Of a stretch of 64,000 nucleotides of DNA, positions 39,301-52,543 are shown piece by piece (position 1 is the stretch's first letter; each line of letters starts with the position of its first letter). The notes under the pieces are model-generated. The model was not told the DNA's origin and made no database searches. It saw nothing but the letters and a program-made list of their open reading frames with translations. This DNA is from Anarhynchus alexandrinus. Its lineage: Eukaryota > Chordata > Aves > Charadriiformes > Charadriidae. A program made the translations under genes and the position numbers. The DNA lies in assembly GCA_008711295.1 (NCBI GenBank), contig VUYV01000228.1, positions 720,621 through 784,620 on the forward strand. The letters are read 5' to 3'.

Positions 39301-42300
39301 AAGGGAGGGAAAATGCTTTTCACATTATATTGTAACTTTGATTTTGCTCAGAAAATTTTTCCTTCTGAATTTGTGTATATGGGAGAAAATGTATCCATTG
39401 CATGCCAAATACTATTATTTAGCCTGTTTGCATAGCAGATTGTGGGGGGCTGCAGGGATTGCTGGCTGTGTCAGTAACATGTGCAGATTTCTCCTGCACC
39501 TAGCTACTTTGGTTTAATGCCGCGCTGAGCTGAGTTACTTGATAATAACAACTTAACCTGCCTCTTCAGTGATTTATTTTATCACAGTTCTTCCAAAATC
39601 CAAAGAGACAGAATATACAAGGAGAAATAAATGGAGAGTCACAAACAGAGTGTGGAAAATACCTTTATATACAAGGTAGTATTAGTGAGAAGAAACCTGG
39701 AGATCCTTTCTAATTGAAAAGAATTCAAAGGACTGAAGGAAAGATAGAGTATATAGAAGAAAGAAATGGGCAGGGGAACACAGGAAAAATAAGCAAATAG
39801 TAAAGCCAAGGGTAGGAGTAATTTTGCACTGAACTGAATTTCTTTCTCTGTAGTTCAAACAGATGTAATTTTTCCTTCTGCAACTTCTTTTTTTCCACTT
39901 TTGTACTGCTGAATTCTGTTGTTTTGTGGCAATTCTTTAATAGCTGTATTCATGTGTAACTTGCATGGACAGTTGACTGGATGTATCTGGAGCCAACAAG
40001 TCACCCTGTGTCTCATGCAGTAGATATTCAGAAACCAGCCTAGTACAGCCATGTTGTCAAAGTTCCTCACAGAGAAGAGTTTTAAATGGCAGCTTTCTAG
40101 AGAGCTTTGGGTTGTATAAGATTTTTTTATGCAATGGGTTTTTGAAGGTGCTGCACTTTGGGGAGGTCATGATTGGCAACAACTTGTACATCTGTGTGAC
40201 TGGTGTGACAGCAACCCACCTCATGATGAACTAGCAGTGGCACAGAGATGACTGAGCAGAAGTGATAAAGGCACTTGAGCCTAGCTGGTGGCACAGTGAT
40301 TGAAAGGTGGGTGACTGTGCACAAGGGCCAAACATCGTGGAACAGAGTTGTCTGGCAGCAGGCAGGTTTCTGTTCCAGTCTAACAGCCAGTGGTACTTCC
40401 AGTCAGGTGAGGTTTTTATTGCAATGAAGTGTGCACCCCACTGTGGTTCAGTAAGGTTTGTTATTTGAAAATACAATCACATAAATGTTCAGTACTAGCT
40501 CTCCACAACTGTATTTGGTAACTGAGTTTTCTTGCTGTGCTGCAGCAGAAAATGTGGCACTTTCAGAGCTTTCAGGAATGCTGGTTAATATCTGTGATAT
40601 TTTGAAGGAGAAGGTAAGAAAACTCTGATTATCTTAGTGACTGTGAAACACCTTTCAATCTTGTTTCATATTTTTGTGAAGCAAAGTTAAGCTTTGAGGG
40701 TAGAACACCATTGTTTCAAATGGAAAAAAAAGGATATATATTAGAAATTAACACAGATTGACAAACTCTTTTAAAATCTTTTGTTTAAAGACCAAATAGA
40801 GATGGCTTATAATGAATAATTTTGAAGGCTTTTCTCATTTGCAGTGGATAGGGAATCAGGAAAGGCATTGTGTCACAGTTTGTACAAACAGCTTCAGATT
40901 AATATAGTCTAACACATTTTGATTGAGGCTATATTAAGCCCTATTTTCAGTATTTTATCTATACTGATGATCTTATCACAGATGGTAAAGAAGGAAACAT
41001 CTCACACGAGTGAAAGAGAGTATACTGTGATTATCTTGTGTCATTAAATAACTATACCAAGAAATTACTATAGTTAGCTACAAGACCAGATTTATAAGAC
41101 CCAGTTCTGCATCTATTTTTCTAATCCCTTGAGAGTTTAGTTTGTAATAACATGTGAAAAAGTACAGACTTATAGTGATGTTTCACAGAGATGTGAAATG
41201 TAAATTCTTGATGTGTTGTTCCATTACATTAATATAAAAATATTCTTACTTTTGCAAAACCTTCATGGTTCTTATTTCTTGTGATTTTTAACTAGCCGTA
41301 CTCTGAGAGCGGCTCTTCTTGTCTCTCAGATGTTCACTTCTAAGGTCTAGATCTTACAAACGCTCATTGTGTATGGGTACTCATGGGTACTGCACTTACT
41401 CCCAGGAATAGTCCAATTAAGTCAAAGTGCACCTTGGGTCAAATCCAAGACCCATTAAATCAATTGAAGTGTTTCCATTTACTTCAATGGAAGCTGGATC
41501 CAAGCCATCATGTCTGCAGCTCTCCAAAAGTACCATCACTTATCTTAAATACACCTACCTAAATTCAATTAAGAGTAGAATAAAATCTCCCAATATTTTA
41601 CAAGACATTAAAGTGTTTCTTCATATAGGAGTAAGAAAGAAAGTGTGATGACACTCTGTACCTCAGAAAATACTTGAATGGTATGTTATAAGGTCTAATA
41701 TAAAAAAAAAATACTGTAACAAACTTGATTACAGAAGCAAGTAGATCAAGAACTGATTGGAAACTGTCAGAATTGCTAACACTCAGGCCTTACTTGTTTG
41801 CCTGGTTTGTTCATAATCCTTTCATTTATATATATGCTGAAGTGTGGACACATTATCTTATAAGTTTCAAAGGAGTTTGCCTGAATTGATCATAAGAAAG
41901 TTAATTACTTTTGCAGTCTTGAATTCAACATAATAGGTATGACCTGAGTTGAGTTATTCTGAAATTCTAGTTGTTGTGCATGCCTAGGAGTTCATACTTT
42001 TCCTAAGGATTTTTTTGTATACTGAGCTATCGTATGTGAATGGAAAAGGAGTGTGGATGAAATTGTAGCTATCTGTAGGTACATGGTTCTTCAGAGCTTT
42101 CACAGTAAGATCAGTGGCAATACCTTTAAAGTTAATTCCTAGTAATCTGTGACATGCTCAATGAGATCTCTGCATGTTACTGGAAAGATGCATTTTAAAA
42201 AAATTAATAGGCCATGGTGGATTGCTAGGCCACTTACTTGCTATTGTGTCAGTAAGTCAGAAATACAGAACTCAGTCATTCCTTTGAAATAATTCATCTG

Positions 42301-44239
42301 AAAAAGCAAGCAAAACAACTTTGATTCTCTTCTATCCCTAAATAATTTAGGCTACAACCACTATGTCTTAGTCACTATGTGACTGCTTTTCTCCCATTGC
42401 CGCCAGAAAGGACTTAAACTATTTTTCTGGACCAATTTACTTCCGGAAATTAACTCTCGGTGAAGAGTTACCCCATTATGGGTAATAAGTGACATCTGAA
42501 GAAACCACCTCCATGCGGTACTATATATAATTAGCTGCAATAAAATTAATGGGGCCATGGAACTAAATTTTTCAGTCTTCTTACTAGAACACATTGTTGT
42601 GCATTTCAGGACAGATGAATAACTTTTCTGACATGCACTTGAATTTAACAGCTTCATTTAATCTATTTATTTCAGAGATGAGTGGGATCAGTTTGACAAA
42701 GTGCAGGTATGGTGCTGTCAGCAGTGTCGCAAAATCATCCTAATTATAAGGACTCACACTGTGAGCTCCACAAATTGTTCAGCAAAACATTTACCAGTGA
42801 AGTGCTATAGTTCAAAAGGAATGGAAGGAAAGAGATTTTGCCAGCTGTTTCAAACTAGCACTGTGCAGTTCTTGGTTAGGAGCAAATGCCTCAAAATGCA
42901 GTATTGGTGACAGCTGGTGACCATATAGTTGATTTTAATATTAGTCTTGCAGTTACATCGTGGTTCCTGAGTACTTCCAGTAATTTATGCTATGAGGTTC
43001 AGCCTCTTTTTCTGTTCTCAAAGTACCCAGGGGTTGTTTATAATATTTATAATGTCTATCATTACTTCTAACTATTTCTGAAAAACCTGTATAAATGGAT
43101 CTTGTTTTGTAAACCACTCATTAATATTTTCTTCTAGGTATTTGTCATCCCAAATCCAATTTGTTGGTTCAACTTTGTCTGATGTATAGCTCACAAAGAA
43201 ATAGTGGAGTAATGATTAAAACCAGGTTATTTTAAAGGAAGGTCTAGATTTCTTGAATAGCCCAGTCTAATCTGAACAATATGTCATATAGCATAATTGA
43301 GGCTGTAGACCTAGAAAACAGAAATGGAAGTCACTTTTCCAAACAGACTTCTTTAGGAAAAGAAATCTGATTTAATAGCCTGTACTATGACCTTGTTTTG
43401 AAAGTTATAGTAAAGGAGTTCAAAAAGCTATGTATAAATAGGACAATGATAAATGAAAGAGGTGAGGCCCATTCCTGGATTGTGTTCAGATCTGATACAC
43501 CTACTGCCCACAAAGTCTAGAACTTCTCTTTAACATGACACTCAAATTTTATGAAGTTTCTCCTGAATGATTTATTTTCTTCAAACATAGCTCTTAATTT
43601 AGTTATATTTGGTCAATGCCTCTAGCAAAATGCATGCTACCAATATATGGAAAAATTTATTGTAAAATATTATGTCTCTACTCTCAAATTTCTGAAAAAA
43701 AAAATTGCAACCATAAAAAATGTGGCATTTCCTCTTTATAACATTTAACAATAAAATAATGTTCAGAATGTCAGCCTTATGGAATACATCAGCCAGAGTG
43801 CTTACAGTATGACAACTCATGAACAGGTGAAACAGCCTTCAACTACAGCTTGTCTGTCTGGCCATCTGTAATATGTTCTTATTTCTACTTGATGTAATAA
43901 TGGTAAAGTATGAAAAAAGAAATATTTAAGTAGTTTATAACAAGAGTATCCACATCCTGCAATATCCTTACAAAATTCCCAAGCTACATATCATAAATAT
44001 TTTGTTTAATCGTGCTGGGTGTCCATTACTAGAGATGATGATGGCCTGGTACAAACAAACAGAAAAAAAAAAGATAAGCTCAGATTCTAATAGATGAACT
44101 GTGCAAATGGCTAATGCATTGAACTGTATGAATACGTGGAGACCAAAAACTTTCAAGGCATTGAAATATTTCCTGAATAAGAATGAAAGCCAGCTGATTT
44201 GACATCAAATGTTCCTTTGTTAGTAGCAAATGGAGAAAA
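36346..44239. other. Spacer of the inverted repeat, no recognised gene
   Basis: No convincing exon is present. A slightly GC-richer patch at 40.13-40.48 kb has overlapping open frames in different phases and is not convincing as coding. A possible MIR-like relic lies near 41.43-41.51 kb. Otherwise this is AT-rich unique-looking DNA with short poly-A runs. Confidence 0.55.
41430..41510 (+). mobile_element. Possible MIR-like SINE relic
   Basis: TTTACTTCAATGGAAGCTGG followed by ATCCAAGCC resembles the CATTGACTTCAATGG..GGATCAGGCC pattern that I associate with old amniote MIR-type repeats. It is short and divergent, and the call rests on memory. Confidence 0.3.
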
Positions 44240-46605
44240 TGGGTATGGTGGATTTAATTCACCAAGTCCAAACAAAATCCAGTATTCAAATTCCAGGTCA
44301 AGATTACAACTTCCATCCATTTTTCTGCACCTTGTAACAAACTCCACAGGGGGCCTATTCCAAATTCTGGATTTTAATTTAAATTTGGGGGGGCTTAGGA
44401 AGTGAAGTTCAAAGGTTGTTCCTATGGTTTTGCTTCTCTCTCTTTACCCCTATTCTAAACAGAGGCCCAATTTAAACATTCCCTATTGCAAATGGGGCAC
44501 TAGGATGGCAAAACAATTCTTAACCTAGCCAAAAGGACCTGTTCCTGTGTGCTTCCATTTATACTCCTTCCGTTTCTGCTCAGCAGTAGCTATAATAATA
44601 ACATTAGCTCTTTTAAGTATTGCTGGCCATTTCTGCACAAGTGCAGAACTGACAACGCTCAAAAACAGTGTGGGGCACTTCTAAAAGAGGACTGCATTAC
44701 TATATTTTTCATGCTTATTTGAGGAAAGAAGAGGGAAAAAACAAACTTCCTTTCAAAAAATTCTATCCTCTAAGAGCAAAAAAAAAAGGCTCTGCTAAAT
44801 GAATGGCAGAGGTATAGCTTCAAGAATGTTTGTTTTCCTGCATTAACATACCCTTGTCACTTTATATTAATGCACATGCAACGGGCAGAAGTGATAATTA
44901 GAAGACATAGGAAAATATTGTGTAAACATTGAAAAATTACACTCATCGGACAGTGGGACTGGAACACTAAGCACAGTCTTCTTCCCAACATGTGTAGTTA
45001 TTTTCTTGGTAGTAGGCATGTCTGGTTTTGGTTAGGAAACTCGCTCTTCATCCTAGAAAGTTCAACAATTCTATTTATAATACCAAATACATCAGTACTT
45101 TCATGTCTCATTTTAACTCTTCATTTCAAGGACTGTTATTTGGGCTGTACATTTCTTGTATAATACACTGCATTTGCCCTCCTTATAGGAAATTTAGATT
45201 TTCTTTCCTGACTCAGTTAAGAGGATAAGGGAAAAGACAGCAGTGTGTAGATGGTTGTCCTGGTGTAGTCTGATTTTATGAAACACTGTAACAGTGGTTA
45301 CTATTGTATTTTTTCCTATGGTTAAAATTTTGAAAATTATATTGCAATATGAGGAGGCTAGATCAATCTTACCAAGTAAAAGTCATTATCACTTAAAGTG
45401 AAATTTTCACCCTGCCTCCTCTCAGTGAATTTACTGTTCCTGTGTGTCAGTTTGATGGTATAGAATGAAGAAATTTTGTATTTGTTCAGGGCACACATAT
45501 GGACAGTGGCAGGACTGGCTTTGACATCCTATGTCGTCTCCTTAAAGAACAATAAGAAACACGAAGCACAGCTCACAATCTTAACTGGTTTATGAAAGCA
45601 GTATTGTAAGCAAGGCTGAAATGGTTTAAAGCAGCCCATCTACTATTCTGAATTATTGTTGCTGCCAGCCTTCAGGAGCACTAAGTGTCATACTGACCAT
45701 AGCACCTGCAATATTTGTAGGAAGTGAGGTCACATAGGAGAAACTATTTCAGCAGAAAGACAAAAGGTCCCTTTTCCATTTTCTACTCTTTTTCTCCGGT
45801 AGAGGGGCTTTGTTTCCAGCATTAGTTAAAGGTATTTTTCACTAGTATGGTGAAAAGTCACCAAAAGAATGCCCTGTTACCTGCATGATGATCAATCTCC
45901 TACATCATCAGAGACAGTCTAACAAAGCTTCAGTTGTTTTGCTTATAAATAGATACAGTGATGAAGGCAGAAGAGACATCGCTGCTGTCAGCCATCAGGT
46001 GAAAAGTTTCAGATTTTACTTCCAGTCACCTGAATCTTTAAAAGGTTTTTTCGTTTCCTGTTTTTTCTTGCCTGTTTCTTTTCTTTATTTATCATCTCAG
46101 TATTTCTGATTTATCCACCACTAAATAGAATCCCATTCAAAAAACATCACATTGTAGGGATATGATAATTTTAAAATATGACTTGTTTTTGGAAGTTCCA
46201 GTGCTCAGTCACAGTAAAAGCGTTTCCTGATGTTACCACCTCCTACACACCCATTTTGTGATCAGCCCATATTGCCGCATATCCACCCTTGAGCTTGGGG
46301 ATAGCCAGCAAAACCCACGCAGAGGGCTACTATGCAGGAACACAATTGCCCTGGAGATCAGTAATCCACAGAAGTGCAACTTAGAAAAAAAATACCAAGG
46401 GACACCTGCCTACCCACCTAGGGAATCCCCGACCTGCACCAAAAATCATGTAATTTCGGCAGAATCCAACATATTCCTATCTATCTTCCTTGTCTTGGCA
46501 TCCACAGAACCCCATTTCTTAAACTCACATGTGTGCATAATCACAGAAGGGCTAAGGTTAGAAGAGACCTTTGGAGTTCATCTGGTCCAACCTGCTTGAA
46601 CTGAG
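44240..46605 (+). repeat. Right arm of large inverted repeat
   Basis: This arm is the reverse complement of 20529-22922, with near-complete identity in every stretch compared. Homology begins abruptly at 44240 (TGGGTATGGTGG) and ends inside the tail of the minus-strand CR1 at about 46605. The two arms face each other across 21,317 bases. The arm is 28 nt shorter than its partner because it lacks a short tandem expansion. No transposase, integrase or terminal repeat is visible at the arm ends, so the arms look like a duplicated piece of ordinary genomic DNA. Confidence 0.97.
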
Positions 46606-47500
46606 CAGGGGAGTTGGACCATAAGGACCTAGAGTTGGTTGCTCGGGACTGTGTTCAGATGGCTTTTGAAGATCTGCAAGGAAGGAGACTCATCATCTCT
46701 CTGGGCAACCTGTGCCAGTGCTCAGTCACCCACCCTCTCAGTAAAAAAGTGTTTCCTGATGGTCATACAGAACCTCATGCACTTCAGTTTGTGCTCATTG
46801 CCTCTGGTCCTGTCAAGGGGCAGCACTGCAAAGAGCCTGGCTCCATCTTCCTTGCATCCTCCCTTCGGGTATATATACACATTGATAAGAACTTCCTAGG
46901 CCTTCTCTTCTACAGGCTGAACAGTCCCAGCTCTCTCAGCCTTTCCTTATAAGAGAGTTAATCCTCCCCCTTCATCATCCTAGTGGCCCTTTGCTGGCCT
47001 CTCTCCAGTAGCTCCAGCTCTATCTTGTTCTAGGAAGCCCAGAACTGGGGCACAATACTCCCCTTGAGGCTTCACCAGTGCTGAATAAATGGAAGGGATC
47101 ACCTCCCTTGACCTGCTGGCAACTCTCCTCCTCATGCAGCCCAGGACACCATTAGCTTTCTTTGCCATCAGAGCACAGTGCTGGCCTATGTCCTACTTGG
47201 TGCCCATCAGAACCTCCAGGCATATTCTGCAAAGCTGATTTGCAGCCTGTTGGCCTGCATGCATGGGGTTGTTCCTTACCAGAGGCAGGACTTTGCAATT
47301 CTCCTTATTAAACTTCATGATGTTCCTGTCAGCCTGTTTTTCCAGCCTGTCAAGGCCCAACTCGATGGGAGCATGAAACTCAGGTATACCACCCACTCCT
47401 CCCAGTTTTGTGTCCTCAGTAAACTTGCTGCAGGTATACTCTTGTTGGTTTCTCTGTCTGTTAGGTCAGGAAGTTGTCATTGATGCCCTCCATGAATGTC
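46540..47500 (-). mobile_element. CR1 LINE, 5'-truncated, minus strand
   Basis: Read on the minus strand, ORF2 C-terminal coding is followed by the tail (GGACCAGATGAACTCCAAAG at 46571-46590, ending near 46540). Recognisable translation fragments are LDRLEKQADRNIMKFNKENCK (47193-47396 frame), [20 protein letters not shown] and YSALVKP (46980-47168 frame). The copy is broken by several stops and frameshifts. The 5' limit near 47.5 kb is approximate. Its tail overlaps the outer end of the right inverted arm. Confidence 0.9.
46980..47396 (-). pseudogene. CR1 ORF2 remnant, interrupted
   Basis: Two consecutive minus-strand open segments (47193-47396 and 46980-47168) cover the post-palm part of the CR1 reverse transcriptase and are separated by a stop. 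The sequence upstream of 47396 still carries an eroded SKF.EDTKLGG-like stretch where the catalytic FADD box would be. It has glutamate in place of the first aspartate, judging by the codon GAG before GAC near 47422. The remnant is non-functional. Confidence 0.75.
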
Positions 47501-50500
47501 CTGGATTGCTTATGTCCTGCTGTTTTTTCTTATAGTAAACATTAGGGTAGTTGAGACTGCTTCTATCTGTTTGTAGGAGGCCTCATCCACTTTTCTTCTG
47601 AGTGACTTTTTTTCAGCCTAATACTGCAAATGAAAGAGGCTTCTAACCTAAAACCCCTTTGAAAGAGATCTTAGAAGTTCACCAGACCAGATAACTTGAA
47701 GTTTTTTAGACTTTACTCTGTTAGATGTCTGGCAGGGTCTGACTCTTTTCTTGTCTGTTGAACTGACGAGATTAAGTGCTGTGACTACTGCTTTTGAAGA
47801 TCCTTGTATTCAGAGACTGATGGCACTGTGGATCAAAAAATTATCTTCCAGGAGCCATATGATTTCAGTGGTGATGTTTGTCCCTGGATGCTGACAGGGA
47901 GTTTATTTGTACGAATTAGAATTAAATTTTTCTTCCCTTGTAAAGAAGGGAGACTACTACATTTCCTGGTGCTGCATGGCCACAGGTCCATTGTAGCTTC
48001 TGAATTGTCAATCATTCAACTTCTGATTGACTTCCTCTGAAGCTGAAATGCCTAAAGGGACTTGTTCTGCCCTTTTATAACAGGAATTTTGCTGCTGGGT
48101 TCATGTCTCATTTGTCAGAATCAATGCTGTATGGTTCATAACTCATTGTGATGATCAGTCTGACTTAAAGTGTAAACACTGTGTAACCAATTTTGTCCTT
48201 ATCTTTGTATTGCAATAATCCTAATTTTGGGATTTGTTTCAAAACACAGAATGTTTTGTGACCAAGCATTTTGTGGATCCTGGAAAGCTATTCAGGTGAC
48301 AGGCAAGGGACCTACAGAAGGTAACTTTAACACCAGTTCAATGTACTACCTAGATATGCCTCATTTGGTAACTTATTACTCCTTTTCTGAAGTGATCCTG
48401 AATTAGAGGTAATGAATTAGAGTTAATGAAAGTGGTTTACATAAGAATGTTTTAAATACTGTGCAAGGCCCAAGGTTTGCTTAAAGTTTCAAAATCATTC
48501 AGCAGTTCAGTTGTTCCAGATTTCTATCGCTGCTTTTTGTCTTTTTTTTAGGTGTCTGGAATTACATCTGTTTGGATGTTTAAACACCAATCTGCTGGCT
48601 GTTGTGGTTACAGAGCTAATTTGTCTCTGTCCCTCTGTTGTCCTTTCAATGACAGGCAGCGCTTTGATTTCTTTCTAGGTAGAATTTCTTGAACTTTCCC
48701 ACTATGAGTGGTCCTTTATACACTCTATAAAAGAACTCCTATTCGAGCATGCTGACTTGATTTGGCACCTGTTTATCTGTCTGGAACTGCAGTCATCCTC
48801 CTCAAACAAAATCTTATGAAATCTCAACAATGAGAACAAAATGTAAAATGTTTTTAACACAGCAAAATGTCAGATTTCTTGTGCCAACTCCATGCAAAGA
48901 AATGTTTTAGGAGATTCAAGTGTCAAGCAAAGTGTTGAACAAGTGTGTACACTAACCAACCATATTATTGAACTTTTCACACACATTCTGGTCAGTGCAT
49001 TGTGGATTTATCACATTCACTGAACAAGTCTGTGTACCACTTCTATACATGTACTATTTGTCTGGGGGGACAGGCAGTGAGGCATTGCAGTTCCAATGGT
49101 CAGAACAATCAAAGCTGCAGTTTCAACTTTCTGATATCTATAAATCCCAGCAAAACTTGGACAGAAAAAAAAAATATTTTGTATTGCTATATTTACAGCT
49201 TCCTATTCAGTGAGGTATTGAAAGCAAGTAGTAAAAAATACTGTGAAAAAGAATCAATACAATACTAAAAAAACCCCATATGTAAGAGCCTTGGTTTGGA
49301 CCAAGTCCTATGGTACAAAGTAATGCAAACAATTACAAATAAAAAGACAGCATCCCAAAGAGCTTAAGGTTAAATGTAAGCTATCAATAAATAACTGTGT
49401 TCTCTCCTTGCTCTCTCTTGTCTGGCCAGATAGAATATCATATAATGGCTCAACTTCATTCATGTAGGAACAACTGAGGTCTTTAGTTGCATTTGCAATT
49501 TATACTCATAACAGCAAAACTGGTGTTTAGTGAGACAAAAGGCAGCTCCTTTAATGAATGCAGTAGTCTTTAAAAACATTGATAGTTCATGACAATGTCT
49601 TTATGCAATTGCGTTCAACATAGACTTGTCCATAGCTAGAGACTGAAAACATGATGAATGTTTTCTTGTTAGTGACTTTATAACTAACGAGCGAGCTGCT
49701 AGTGCATCTGTGATCCCTGCTTCATAATACCTAAACATAACTTAGCCAAACTCTCAAATAAACCATGGAAGCCAAGACAGAGGAATTATTCACTGTGTAG
49801 TTCATTGCAATGTGGAGTGAAACTTAGCACCACAACTCTGCTATATAGTAAAGTTACAGTTGTGGCCTACAGAGAACGATTTACTGAGACGTATCGAAGA
49901 GCTTTTCTCTTTTATAACAAAGTTCCTTTAAGACAATTGTTCTTGCCTAACATGATTTGCAATACAGTTATTGATATGTGGAGTTGCATTGCAAATACCT
50001 TCCCTTGACATTTCTCTAATAGCCCGGTCACCTTGATTGCAGGAAGTTTCAGTGGCCCCTTGAAGGCCGTTTTATTAGTTATGAGACAGTAATCATGGAA
50101 ATGCACAGGCAGCAGCAGCTGACTCCCAGCCCATACCATTGAATTTAGTGAGAAGCACCACAGTCCTTAAATGTCAAGAATAAGTTCAAAGTGATCCTTA
50201 ATGTTATTGGTCTCTTTAAAAATCACTGTTTGCTTTTTCCCCCCCTTATGAAAATAAACCCCTACATTTTAAAATGGTGTTTGACCACTTTCCATACCTT
50301 CTCACTCCAGAAGGAATGACTGGCAGTGTGGTCTGTGAAATGAGTAGTTCTATCAGGGCAGGCATCAATCAGAACTTATGGAGTAAGTACATATGGTTAC
50401 CTGATCTTCCAGCCTAGAGTTGTTTGCAAAATCAGAATGTGCAGTGGACTTGGGGAGATATTCTCCCCTACCTCTACAGCTTTATGATTACTTTGTTATG

Positions 50501-52042
50501 GTGGGAAAGCTGCATCAGAAATATGAACTGGTGTTAGTGGAAGAAGAACCCAGCAAAAAAAATGCCCATGCTTTCTGTTCAGACTACTGCAAAAGCTGTA
50601 TTTCAGGATTATGTTCTTTCCAGGGCATGCTAGATCCTACCTAAAGGTGCATTCACATCTTTATTGGAGTTTCCCAAGAAATATTTCAGCAGGAAATGAC
50701 TCTCCTAATCTTTTTTTTTAAGTTGAAAAACATTAATCTCTGACCATGGCAGTCTCTTCTGGAATTTTAGCCCTACTTGTACTGAAATCCTTTTTCTTCC
50801 ATGGTGCTATGACGCTGGGATCTGCCAGTCAGCATCATTGTGGGCAGAAAAAGAGTTCTGAACTGAAGGAACTGCTCAAATGGCAATGTTCTATCCGCTC
50901 AGTACTTACAAGATGAGGCTTGAAGTTTCAATACCAAACTGTATATTTTGTTTTTTTTCAGGAAAGATTGCTTCAAAGTAGCAGCTTAAGTTATCTTAAG
51001 GACCATGAACTGAGTGATGTGGCTGTGGGAGTAAGGATGTATGAAACTCAGTGACATTCAGCCGGAGTATTAGCTCTCTTTCCTTAAGCTCTTTCCTTAA
51101 GGTCTCTTTCTCTTGTTAGGAACTTGAAGTATAATATAGCTATGTAAAGCTCTGTTTGGGAGCCTGAGTAGCAAGTAAAAGGAAAATATGTGAGAATGTG
51201 GGATTTTTTCTGCACAGTTGTGTCTTATAATATTTAGAGACTGTACTTTCAGCTTCTTATTTTTTAAGACAGTATGTATGTGCAACCTGCACGATGGAAA
51301 CAAATCATAAATATCTTCTGTGAAAAGAATAAGTGGTTTGTTTCTTAACAAACAGATTCATATTTTATAAACTTATGACTGCAGGTGACTGCAGAACATG
51401 TTAATAAGGCACGTTGGGCACTATACTTTCATATACTGTACCTCAATGAGTCTTTCAGCAGGTGCAGGTAGGAAGAGCAGACCAAAGCCAGACTAGAATT
51501 ATTTACTTTACTTTGCTGACTGTTTGGACTGGATTGCAGCCACCAAACCATACGTCATCATCTTCTCCCTCTTAGTGACCTCATTGTAAAAATTAGGCCT
51601 TTTAGCTGCTGGATCTAAATTCATTATTACATAATTTTAGCCAAGACTTATAAAGGGGCTTTATGAAAGTCGTGTTTGCTAGGCTAGAATAAGGTTTCCA
51701 AAAGTAAATGAATTCATCCAGATAGATTTTTGAATAAGGACTCTATTCATGGAAAAAAAAAGTCAGTTGTCATGATTGGCTTGGATGAATTATACAGTTT
51801 GTATGTAGAGCTGGGGAGGGATTCTGCAGTATGTGCTATTTAAAAAAAGCTCTGTGTGCTGTTGGGGAGTGGAGGCACACTCTGAAGAATTGCTTTGCCA
51901 CTGGCATCTATCCCCATGCTGATTCTCTACTCTGCCTTTTGTGCCTCTGGCGTCTGTGCTCATATATCCCTCACAACAGGAGCAAAACCAAACATATTGG
52001 AAGGCTCATCATGTAAATTTATGTGAAGATTTTGGATTTTCT
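47501..52042. other. Gene-free AT-rich DNA
   Basis: No recognisable exon, RNA gene or repeat is seen in these 4.5 kb. Open frames are all under 90 codons, often overlapping on both strands. The CR1 may extend a little past 47.5 kb in eroded form. Confidence 0.5.
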
Positions 52043-52543
52043 GCAGCCCCCAACATAGGAAAGACATGGACCTGTTGGAGTACGTCCAGAGGAAGGCCAC
52101 AAAGACGACCAGAGGGCTGGAGCACCTTCCTATGAAGACAGTCTGAGAGAGTTGGGGTTGTTAAGCCCAGAGAAGAGAAGGCTCCAGGGAGACCTCATAG
52201 ACCTGTAGGCCTTCTGGGGGCCTACAGGAGAGCTGGGGAAGGACTTTTTACTAGGGCGTATAGTGATAGGACGAGGGGGAATGGCTTCAAACTGGAAGAG
52301 GGTAGATTTAGATTAAATATTAGGAAGAAATTTTTCACTCGGAGGGTGGTGAGGCACTGGAAAAGGTTGCCCAGAGAAGTTGTGGAAGCTCCATCCCTGG
52401 AGGTGTTTAAGGCCAGGTTGGATGTGTCTTTGAGCAACCTGGTCTAGTGGGAGGTGTCCCTGCCTATAGCAGGGGGGTTGGAACTCGATGATCTTCAAGA
52501 TCTTTTCCAACCTAAACCATTCTGTGATTCTATGATTCTATGA
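52043..52543 (+). mobile_element. CR1 LINE 3' fragment
   Basis: The fragment starts at the sequence equivalent to CCCCAACATAG.AAAGACATGG of the 63.2-kb copy and runs to a full tail (GATTCTATGATTCTATGATA). Relative to that copy it has lost one base near 52127 (CACCTTCC for CACCTCTCC) and has a rearranged stretch around 52190-52225. The C-terminal frame is therefore broken. It shares GAGCTGGGGAAGGACTTTTT and TATAGCAGGGGGGTTGGAAC with the copies at 61.1 and 63.2 kb, indicating one subfamily. Confidence 0.95.
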
